NCBI GenBank assembly: GCA_964370305.1
Contig: CAYJIU010000028.1
Location: 1-20,105, forward strand
Source: CAYJAD01 sp964370305
GTDB lineage: Bacteria > Desulfobacterota > Desulfovibrionia > Desulfovibrionales > Desulfovibrionaceae
Length of the DNA stretch: 20,105 nt
Direction: 5' to 3'
Numbering within the stretch: the first letter of the stretch is position 1; each line of letters begins with the position of its first letter. A program made the translations under genes and the position numbers. Under the pieces are notes generated by a model, which made no database searches, had not been told where the DNA came from, and was given only the letters and a program-made list of their open reading frames with translations. Below, one piece after another: positions 12,877 through 20,105 of the stretch.

Positions 12877-15800
12877 ATGACTACACCAAATGAAGATATA
12901 AAGCCGGGGTTATTTGTCCGCCGGCCCATATTATCAACAGTTATATCATTATTAATAACATTGGTTGGTGGCCTTGCCATCTTGGCACTACCTGTTGCGC
13001 AATATCCTGACCTTGTGCCGCCGCAAGTTTCGGTTAGCGTATCCTACCCAGGTGCATCTGCCCAAACCATTGCTGAAACCGTTATTGCTCCGCTAGAGGT
13101 GCAAATTAACGGCGTTGAAGATATGCTTTATATGACGTCTTCCACCTCATCCGGTTGGGCTAGCGGAACCATTAACGTATATTTTAACCTAGGCACAGAT
13201 CCTGACATCGCCTTAGTTAACGTAAACAACAAGGTTAACCTTGCCCAAACGCTCCTACCAGAAGATGTGCGCAGACAAGGGGTTACAGTTACTAAAGACT
13301 CACCTGCCATGTTGCTCATTATTTCGCTATTTTCTCCCGATGGTCGCTTTGGTAATGATTATATAGCCAACTATTTGCAGACCAATATTGTGGATGAAAT
13401 GAAGCGCGTGTCCGGTGTTGGCGACTGTTCTGTTTTTGGTAGCTCTCAATATGCTATGCGCGTTTGGCTTGATCCGGACAAACTCACTAAATATGCTCTT
13501 ACTCCCACTGATATTAACCTTGCCATTCAAGACCAAAATGCCCAATTTGCCCCCGGTCGTTTAGGATCTATGCCCACACTTGAAGGCATTGATCTTACTT
13601 GGCAATTGGACACCAAGGGCCGCCTAGTAGATGCTGAAGAATTTGCCAATATTATCATCCGAGCGCAGTCAGACGGTAGCTTTTTACGCATAAAAGACGT
13701 AGCAAGGGTGGAACTTGGCGGTGTTGATTACGAAGTTATTAGTGAGCTTAACGGTACTGAAGCAAGAATGGCCGGTGTATATTTGCTACCCGGTGCCAAT
13801 GCCATTGAAACAGGTGAGCTAGTACAGGCAAAGCTTAAAGAAATTGCTGAGCGTTTCCCCGATGGATTAGCTTATGATGTTCCCTATAATACCAATATTT
13901 TCGTGGAAGCATCCATTGAAGAAGTGGTAAAAACTCTTATGGAAGCCATGGTGTTGGTTTTCTTGGTAGTATTTATATTTTTACAAGATTGGCGGGCAAC
14001 ACTCATTCCTTGTCTTGCGGTACCCGTATCCATTATTGGAACATTTGCCGGCATGTTTGCTCTTGGCTATACCATTAATACTCTTACACTTTTTGGGATG
14101 GTGCTGGCCATTGGCATTGTTGTTGACGATGCCATTGTTGTGCTTGAAAATGTGGAGCGCATTATGCGTACCGAGCACAAAAGTGCCATAGATGCCACAG
14201 CCAAAGCCATGCACGAAGTTACTGGCCCGGTTATTGCCATTGTACTTGTACTTTGTGCGGTGTTCATTCCCGTATCCTTCATGGGTGGCCTTGCCGGTGA
14301 AATGTATAAGCAATTTGCCATCACCATATCTGTATCCGTTATACTTTCAGGCATTGTAGCTTTAACCCTCACTCCTGCCCTATGTGCCATCTTACTAAAA
14401 CCCCATGACCCCAATAAAAAACCATGGAAGGGCTTTCAATGGTTTAACTGGTGGTTTGGGCGGGTGACTCACCGCTATGTGCGCTTGGTACGCATGGTAA
14501 AAGACGCCGGCAAGCGCAGTATTATAGTATTTATTCTTATGCTGGCGGCCATGGGCTGGTTGTTTAAGACTGTGCCCACATCCCTTGTGCCCGGTGAAGA
14601 CCAAGGCTACATCCTAGGCATGACTATCCTAGCTGACGGAACCACCTTGCCCCGCACCAATGAAGTGGTAGAACAAATTGAAAAGCAAATGCTCAGCATG
14701 CCGCATGTAGACAACTTTATTGGTATTACTGGTATTGACCTCACCTCTTTTTCAGGCAAGAGTAACTACGGCACCTTCTTTGTCACCTTGAAAGATTGGA
14801 AAGATCGTCCTGAGCCAAATCAATCCACTTCTGCACTTGCGCGTATGACCTTTGGCATGACCGCTCAAATTCCAGAAGCCATATCCATTGCCTTTGAACC
14901 GCCGCCCATTTCTGGCATGAGTACCACTGGTGGTTTTGAAGCCTATATCCAAAACCGTGGTTCCGGCGGCCTTGATGAGTTGCAAGCGATGGCCAACAAG
15001 GTAGTGGAAGCTGCTCTAAAGCGTCCTGAAATTGGCTCAGCTCAAAATCTATTCACCACCGGTGCTCCGCAAATGTATGCTAACCTTGACCGCGAGCGAT
15101 GCCTTGCCCAAGGTGTTAAAATATCAGATGTATTCACAGCCATGGCCGGCACTTTTGGCTCACTTTATGCCAATGACTTTAACCTTGCCGGACGTACTTA
15201 TAGGGTTATGATTAGTGGTGATGCTGCTCATCGTATGTCTGGTGACTCACTTAAAGATGTAACCGTGCGTAATAACAAAGGTGAAATGGTTCCCTTAAAT
15301 AACCTCATTACCTTGGAACGGCGCACGGCGGCCCAATCTGTTACACGTTACAATGTATTTCCTGCTGCTCAAATCCTTGGCAATCCAGCCACCGGATATT
15401 CTTCAGGTCAAGCCATTGCCGCCATGAATGAAGTGGCAGCAGAAGTATTACCACCAGAATATTCCCTTGGTTGGTCTGGTTCATCCTTACAAGAAATCTT
15501 AGCTGCAGCTGATACAACGGTCATTTTCATACTAGCTCTTGTCATGGTATTTTTAATTCTTGCCGCTCAGTATGAAAGTTGGTCACTACCCATTGCTGTA
15601 CTAACAGCCGTACCTTTTGGGGTCTTTGGGGCCCTTGTGGCCACATGGTTACGAGACCTTTCCAATGACGTATACTTCCAAGTTGCCCTAATAACATTAG
15701 TAGGGCTTGCAGCTAAAAATGCTATTTTGATTGTAGAATTTGCCGTGGAAGCTTGGCGTGGAGGCCGAAGTCTTGATGTGGCCGCCATGCATGCCTCACG

Positions 15801-16065
15801 CTTGCGCTTTAGACCCATTGTAATGACATCTCTTGCCTTTATTATGGGTTGCGTGCCGCTTGCCATTAGTGCGGGTGCAGGTGCCAATAGCCGTCATGCC
15901 ATTGGTACTGCTGTTATTGGCGGTATGCTTGCAGCTACCTGTATTGCTACAGTTTTTGTACCATTTTTCTTTAAGAAAATTATGCAATTCTCCCTCTGGA
16001 GCCAAGGCAAAAAAGATCCACATGCCCAAAATCAACATTTTGATGAAGAAGAGGAAAATATCTAA
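12877..16065 (+). CDS. acrB: RND multidrug efflux pump, inner-membrane transporter (AcrB/HAE1 family)
   Basis: A 1062-residue proton-driven trimeric exporter of hydrophobic compounds; the symbol is a family name. After the first membrane helix (about 18-38) comes the periplasmic porter domain with YPGASAQTIAETVIAPLE, then the central helix bundle where D417-D418 (IVVDDAIVVLENVERIM) correspond to the proton-relay aspartates of AcrB. K947 (GLAAKNAILIVEFA) corresponds to the relay lysine. Two halves of six helices each, with large periplasmic loops, are evident, so the pump is complete and all key residues are present. This supports a drug/solvent (HAE1) exporter rather than a heavy-metal (CusA) type. 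AAGG precedes ATG 12877. The stop shares one base with the next start (TAATG). Confidence 0.95.
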   Translation: MTTPNEDIKPGLFVRRPILSTVISLLITLVGGLAILALPVAQYPDLVPPQVSVSVSYPGASAQTIAETVIAPLEVQINGVEDMLYMTSSTSSGWASGTINVYFNLGTDPDIALVNVNNKVNLAQTLLPEDVRRQGVTVTKDSPAMLLIISLFSPDGRFGNDYIANYLQTNIVDEMKRVSGVGDCSVFGSSQYAMRVWLDPDKLTKYALTPTDINLAIQDQNAQFAPGRLGSMPTLEGIDLTWQLDTKGRLVDAEEFANIIIRAQSDGSFLRIKDVARVELGGVDYEVISELNGTEARMAGVYLLPGANAIETGELVQAKLKEIAERFPDGLAYDVPYNTNIFVEASIEEVVKTLMEAMVLVFLVVFIFLQDWRATLIPCLAVPVSIIGTFAGMFALGYTINTLTLFGMVLAIGIVVDDAIVVLENVERIMRTEHKSAIDATAKAMHEVTGPVIAIVLVLCAVFIPVSFMGGLAGEMYKQFAITISVSVILSGIVALTLTPALCAILLKPHDPNKKPWKGFQWFNWWFGRVTHRYVRLVRMVKDAGKRSIIVFILMLAAMGWLFKTVPTSLVPGEDQGYILGMTILADGTTLPRTNEVVEQIEKQMLSMPHVDNFIGITGIDLTSFSGKSNYGTFFVTLKDWKDRPEPNQSTSALARMTFGMTAQIPEAISIAFEPPPISGMSTTGGFEAYIQNRGSGGLDELQAMANKVVEAALKRPEIGSAQNLFTTGAPQMYANLDRERCLAQGVKISDVFTAMAGTFGSLYANDFNLAGRTYRVMISGDAAHRMSGDSLKDVTVRNNKGEMVPLNNLITLERRTAAQSVTRYNVFPAAQILGNPATGYSSGQAIAAMNEVAAEVLPPEYSLGWSGSSLQEILAAADTTVIFILALVMVFLILAAQYESWSLPIAVLTAVPFGVFGALVATWLRDLSNDVYFQVALITLVGLAAKNAILIVEFAVEAWRGGRSLDVAAMHASRLRFRPIVMTSLAFIMGCVPLAISAGAGANSRHAIGTAVIGGMLAATCIATVFVPFFFKKIMQFSLWSQGKKDPHAQNQHFDEEEENI

Positions 16066-17564
16066 TGGATAAAATCTATAAAAAATCACTCTTACTTTTA
16101 AGCACACTTATGTGTACAGTTGTGCTCTCGGCATGTTCCTTTGCCCCCACATATGAAAGGCCAGAAATGGAAATGCCAGAAGCATGGCAAGGGGTTGAGC
16201 TTGGCCCAAAACCCTTGGAGCAAGACTGGTGGAAGCGTTTTAATGACTCAGCATTAAATGCACTTATTGACGAAGCCCTAAAAAACAACCAAGACTTAGA
16301 CGAAGCCCTAGCCAAAATTGATAGTGCCGCAGCTCAACTTGGTGTGGCTCGCTCTGCCCTTTTACCCAATATAAACGCTACTGCTGGTGCCACTGCTGAC
16401 TCTCAAAGTTTAAGTAGCCCTAATTTTGAATTGAGTAGGCCACAATACGAAGGCGGCCCATTGAATAGGGATACCCAAACCTATCAAGGTGCCCTTGGTG
16501 CATCATGGGAGATTGACTTGTGGGGTAAATATCGCAATGCCTACACTGGCCTTAGCGATGTACTTTTAAGCACTGCCGTAGGTTATGAGGCTTTGCGCCT
16601 ATCTATTGCTGGCCAAACGGCTCAATCTTACTTTACTCTGCTTGCCCTTGATATGCAGCTTGCAACGGCCAAGCGTACCCTAAAATCACGTGAAGAAGGG
16701 TTAACCATTTATACCACGCGATTTAATCAAGGCGACATTACCGAACTTGACTGGCTACGCGCAAAAAGTGAGGTTGAAACCGCACGCGCCTCCATGCTCA
16801 CAACCATTGTGCAGCTTAACTCCGCCGAAGCTTCCCTTGCTGTCATCCTTGGACGCTCTCCACGAGACATTTTGCAAAAAAATGCCCAGCGCGGTATTGA
16901 AATTGAAAAATTACCTGCACCTCCAGTTATCCCTGCGGGTTTACCTTCGGAGCTTTTGCTTCGTAGGCCCGATATACGCGCCGCTGAATATATGATTATG
17001 GCCTATAATGCCAATATTGGTGTGGCTAAGGCAGATTTTTTCCCGTCCATTAGCCTAACAGGTACCCTCGGTACACTTAGTGGTTCCACCATGAGTCTTT
17101 TCAGCGGCCCTGCGGGCATGTGGAGCTATGGAGCCAGTGTTGCCCTACCTATATTTGATTTTGGTCGTCGCTGGTATGCTGTGGATGATGCTGAAGCACT
17201 TAAACGCCAATCTATTGCACTTTATCGCAAAACTGTGCAGACAGCATTTCAAGATATACGCACAGCCTTTACCGCGCAAAGCGAAGCCAATGCCATTGTT
17301 GAAAGTATTCAAGCCCAAGTGGATAATATGCGCAGAGCAACTGAGCTTGCCCGCTTGCAATATGACAATGGGTACACTGACTACCTCACCGTACTTGATG
17401 CCGAAAGACAGCTCTTTTCTGCTGAGCTAAACTTAGCAACAGTTATGCGTGATAGGCTCAATGCGGTGGTTGCCGTATGTATGGCCCTTGGCGGCGGTTG
17501 GCAGGAAACGCCCGTAGCCCTGCAAGGCACCGAAGCCCAACAAGCTAAAGATGCTGCAGAATAA
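16065..17564 (+). CDS. oprM: Outer-membrane efflux lipoprotein (NodT/OprM family)
   Basis: A 499-residue TolC-like outer-membrane factor that completes the tripartite pump; the symbol is a family name. The lipobox VVLSAC gives a lipidated C24, followed by FAPTYERPEMEMPEAW, a standard N-terminal stretch of the NodT family. Two OEP repeats follow: the first with alpha-helical DEALAKIDSAAAQLGVARSALLP, the second with LLLRRPDIRAAEYMIMAYNANIGVAKADFFPSISL and then ARLQYDNGYTDYLTVLDAERQLFSAELNLA near the C-terminus. It overlaps the pump stop by 1 bp, so translation is probably coupled. No terminator is evident in the 25 bp before mrcA. Confidence 0.93.
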   Translation: MDKIYKKSLLLLSTLMCTVVLSACSFAPTYERPEMEMPEAWQGVELGPKPLEQDWWKRFNDSALNALIDEALKNNQDLDEALAKIDSAAAQLGVARSALLPNINATAGATADSQSLSSPNFELSRPQYEGGPLNRDTQTYQGALGASWEIDLWGKYRNAYTGLSDVLLSTAVGYEALRLSIAGQTAQSYFTLLALDMQLATAKRTLKSREEGLTIYTTRFNQGDITELDWLRAKSEVETARASMLTTIVQLNSAEASLAVILGRSPRDILQKNAQRGIEIEKLPAPPVIPAGLPSELLLRRPDIRAAEYMIMAYNANIGVAKADFFPSISLTGTLGTLSGSTMSLFSGPAGMWSYGASVALPIFDFGRRWYAVDDAEALKRQSIALYRKTVQTAFQDIRTAFTAQSEANAIVESIQAQVDNMRRATELARLQYDNGYTDYLTVLDAERQLFSAELNLATVMRDRLNAVVAVCMALGGGWQETPVALQGTEAQQAKDAAE

Positions 17565-17589
17565 TTAAATAAAAGATAATATTAGAGCA

Positions 17590-19998
17590 ATGAGTTTCAA
17601 AAAAATATTTTTAAGCATTATGGCCCTAGGGCTATTGACGGGGGTCATAGCTGTGGCCTTGGTGGTGGGTTTTTTCTATAAAACTGCCCAAAATTTGCCA
17701 GAAACCGCCAAAATATCAAATTTTGACCCTCCAGAAGCCACTGTAGTTTTAGCCCGTGACGGCACTGCCTTGGGTAGCCTCTACTATGAAAAACGCTTCA
17801 CCGTACCCTTGCATCTAATGTCACCCCACATCCCCAAAGCTTTCTTGGCCGCGGAGGATGACAGCTTTTATCAACATCAAGGCATTGACCCTGTGGCCAT
17901 TGTACGGGCTGCCATCACCAATTTTAAGAGTGGTAAAACTGTACAAGGTGGCAGCACCATAACCCAGCAGGTCATTAAGCAGCTTTTGCTCACACCAGAA
18001 AAAAGTTATACCCGTAAAGTCAAAGAGGCCATCCTTGCCTATCGCCTAGAAAAAGAACTCACTAAGGATGAAATATTAACCATTTATTTAAATCAAATTT
18101 TCCTTGGTCAGCAAGCCTATGGTGTAGAGGCCGCTGCGCGCACATATTTTGGTAAGCATGCTACTGATATCACTTTAGCTGAAAGCGCGCTTCTGGCTGG
18201 TATGCCCCAAGCTCCTAGCCGGTATAATCCTTTTCGCTTTCCTAATGTTGCCAAGAGCAGACAAATGTACGTGCTTGGACGTTTGCGTGAGCTTAAGTGG
18301 ATTACCGAAGAAGAATACGAACAAGCTGCCAATGAGCCACTAGTATATTGGACTATGCCCGAAACTCCGGGTGGTGCTTCGGCTTGGTATTTGGAAGAAG
18401 TGCGCCGCTTACTCATTGAATTTTTTAGTGAAGAAAACCTAAAAATCATGGGCCTACCCACAGATAAGGTGGGAGAAGATTTCGTTTATCAATCGGGCCT
18501 CACTGTTACCACCGCCATGGATCCTACCCATCAACAAGCCGCCGCAGATGGCTTGCGCAGTGGACTTGAAGCATTGACCAAACGCCAAGGCTGGCGCGGC
18601 CCTTTAAAAAACCTTGCCCCCGAACAACGCGGCACTTTTCTTGAAAAAAGTAAATTTACCCCCTATGATCTTGTGGGCGGCGTATGGAAGCAAGCCCTTG
18701 TAACTAAGGTTACAAAAAAAGGTGCTGAGGTGGCCTTTGGCAATAATTTCACAGGCTATGTGGATGTAAAAACCATGTCTTGGGCTAGAAAACCAAACCC
18801 AAGGGTCATCGCAGCCTATGCTCCAGCCATCAAGGATGCCACTAAGGTACTTAAAGAAGGCGATGTCATATGGGTATCTGAGCCCAATAGTACTGAATCC
18901 GAAGCAAAGGAAAAGGGACAAACAGTCCTAAAGCCAGCAACGTTTGACCCATCCATCGTCACTCCTGCTAAGCCCATGAACCTTGCCCTGCAACAAATAC
19001 CAGAAGCGCAAGGAGCCATATCATCCATTGAGCCAGCCACAGGCGACGTTGTGGCCCTTGTGGGTGGATATCAATTTGGCTCAAGCCATTTTAACCGCGC
19101 CGTGCAAGCTCAGCGTCAACCGGGTTCATCCTTTAAGCCCTTTGTTTATTCTGCGGCCATTGACCAAGGTTTCACCGCCTCAAGTGTCTTATTGGACGCC
19201 CCCTTTGTCTATGTAAATCCATACACAGGAAAAGTTTGGGAGCCGGCCAACTATGATAACGAATTCAAAGGCCCCATTGAGCTATCCACAGCCCTTGCCC
19301 TATCGCGCAACACATGTACTGTACGTGTGGCCCAGCAAATAGGCATACCATCGGTTATTTCCCGTGCCAAAGCACTTGGTTTTGAGCCGGAATTTCCCAA
19401 TGAGCTTGCTGTAAGCCTTGGTGCTGTTGCTGTCTCTCCTCTAAATCTTACTCAAGCCTACACGGCTTTTGCCTATCAAGGCTGGGCCGCAAGGCCACGT
19501 ATTATTACATCCATTAAGGATGCTAATGGACGTGAGCTATACAAACAAGCACCGGAGCATTGGCAGGCCATTAGCCCACAAAATGCATATATTATGGCCA
19601 CATTATTAAAAAAAGTTGTCACATCCGGTACAGCAAGACGTGCCCTAGTTTTGCAAAGGCCCATGGGCGGTAAAACCGGAACCACCAATGAAGAACGCGA
19701 TGCATGGTTTGTGGGCTTTACACCCCATTTAGTCACTGGTGTGTATATGGGCTATGACCAATTGCGCAGCCTTGGACGCAGAGAAACCGGTGGCTCTACT
19801 GCCTTGCCAGCCTTTGTAAGTTATCGCAAAAAAGTTGAATATATGTACCCACCTGACGATTTTGTGATGCCAAGCGGTATTCTTATGCTTGGCGACCTTG
19901 CCTATAAAGCAGATGAACCCATTACCGGCACAGCCTTAATGGAAGAAGATGTTTATTTAGAAAATCAAGGCGAAGACATTTTTAGACAATTATTTTAA
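17590..19998 (+). CDS. mrcA: Penicillin-binding protein 1A, bifunctional transglycosylase/transpeptidase
   Basis: An 802-residue class A PBP that polymerises and cross-links peptidoglycan on the outer face of the inner membrane. A single membrane helix lies at about 6-29. The GT51 transglycosylase domain has catalytic E89 (AAEDDSFYQHQGID) and the QGGSTITQQ, KEAILAYRLE and YLNQIFLG motifs. An inserted OB-like region (about 330-450) is typical of PBP1A, not PBP1B. The transpeptidase domain has S513-x-x-K516 (SSFK), S572-x-N574 (SRN) and K695TGT. All catalytic residues are present. The ribosome site before ATG 17590 is weak (AGAG). Placement 25 bp after the efflux operon suggests read-through transcription from it. 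Confidence 0.95.
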   Translation: MSFKKIFLSIMALGLLTGVIAVALVVGFFYKTAQNLPETAKISNFDPPEATVVLARDGTALGSLYYEKRFTVPLHLMSPHIPKAFLAAEDDSFYQHQGIDPVAIVRAAITNFKSGKTVQGGSTITQQVIKQLLLTPEKSYTRKVKEAILAYRLEKELTKDEILTIYLNQIFLGQQAYGVEAAARTYFGKHATDITLAESALLAGMPQAPSRYNPFRFPNVAKSRQMYVLGRLRELKWITEEEYEQAANEPLVYWTMPETPGGASAWYLEEVRRLLIEFFSEENLKIMGLPTDKVGEDFVYQSGLTVTTAMDPTHQQAAADGLRSGLEALTKRQGWRGPLKNLAPEQRGTFLEKSKFTPYDLVGGVWKQALVTKVTKKGAEVAFGNNFTGYVDVKTMSWARKPNPRVIAAYAPAIKDATKVLKEGDVIWVSEPNSTESEAKEKGQTVLKPATFDPSIVTPAKPMNLALQQIPEAQGAISSIEPATGDVVALVGGYQFGSSHFNRAVQAQRQPGSSFKPFVYSAAIDQGFTASSVLLDAPFVYVNPYTGKVWEPANYDNEFKGPIELSTALALSRNTCTVRVAQQIGIPSVISRAKALGFEPEFPNELAVSLGAVAVSPLNLTQAYTAFAYQGWAARPRIITSIKDANGRELYKQAPEHWQAISPQNAYIMATLLKKVVTSGTARRALVLQRPMGGKTGTTNEERDAWFVGFTPHLVTGVYMGYDQLRSLGRRETGGSTALPAFVSYRKKVEYMYPPDDFVMPSGILMLGDLAYKADEPITGTALMEEDVYLENQGEDIFRQLF

Positions 19999-20013
19999 AT
20001 ATAAGGAATAACT

Positions 20014-20105
20014 ATGCCACCCTATGGGTCATTGATCATTATTGTTACCCCCAAGGGTAAACGCCATTTAAAACGCGTAGAAGAAGGCCAAGACTGGCAC
20101 AGCGG
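20014..20105 (+). CDS. trmI: Probable tRNA (adenine-N1)-methyltransferase, N-terminal fragment
   Basis: An ORF opening at ATG 20014, with AAGGA about 8 nt upstream, runs off the window after 30 codons. The visible N-terminus has PYGSLIIIV, then KGKRHLKRVEEGQDWHSG, which resembles the start of TrmI-type tRNA m1A58 methyltransferases (a beta strand, a basic GKRxLxRxEEG turn and a short HxG segment before the SAM-binding fold). The catalytic domain lies outside the window, so the assignment depends on this short pattern. It begins 15 bp after mrcA on the same strand and probably shares its transcript. Confidence 0.5.
   Translation, partial: MPPYGSLIIIVTPKGKRHLKRVEEGQDWHS

Noticed and set aside
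13981..14414. Overlapping minus-strand frames inside the RND pump gene
   Set aside because: They are antisense shadows of a highly conserved gene and have no ribosome sites or recognisable domains.

Overview
The window comes from a Gram-negative bacterium. Evidence is a Pal peptidoglycan-associated lipoprotein, a tripartite RND efflux pump with an outer-membrane lipoprotein channel, and a bifunctional PBP1A. Base composition is moderately AT-rich. A DUF4911-type small protein and the general gene set point towards Desulfovibrionales or another delta-proteobacterial lineage, but that placement is an inference. The sequence is a draft scaffold: a 100-N gap lies at 5724-5823.

Layout. (1) 1-3314: the start of a probable xseB on the minus strand, a hairpin-rich spacer with a 27-bp direct repeat, then a small surface-polysaccharide group. 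This group is a WbpP/TviC-type UDP-HexNAc 4-epimerase (minus), and divergently a GT4 glycosyltransferase and a PglC/WcaJ-type phosphoglycosyl transferase (plus). Together they could make a UDP-HexNAc sugar, start a lipid-linked glycan and extend it. (2) 3360-4463: the overlapping pair azlC-azlD, a branched-chain amino acid exporter, with a possible Leu-rich upstream ORF. (3) 4464-6017: about 1.5 kb holding only one small recognisable gene (DUF4911-like, 4687-4953). The rest is dense with inverted repeats: two related arms flanking the small gene in inverted orientation, a palindrome of about 230 bp, a bidirectional terminator, the scaffold gap, and a second copy of the lepA 3' end. This is the most unusual part of the window. 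(4) 6018-10634: lepA (minus); an alkylation-repair pair alkA-ogt (plus); and, on the minus strand, a 2-hydroxyacid dehydrogenase followed by a small putative papain-fold cysteine peptidase that uses a TTG start. (5) 10659-11208: pal with its own strong terminator, followed by a 468-bp divergent control region. (6) 11677-20105: an apparent long plus-strand operon of RND adaptor, RND pump, outer-membrane factor, mrcA (PBP1A) and the start of a TrmI-like tRNA methyltransferase, with gaps of 12, -1, 25 and 15 bp.

No rRNA, tRNA, transposase, integrase or CRISPR array was recognised. Most genes are ordinary housekeeping or envelope functions. The candidates for something undescribed are the hairpin elements of 4532-5613, with recurring CGACTAA ends and ultrastable tetraloops, and the repeat across the assembly gap.
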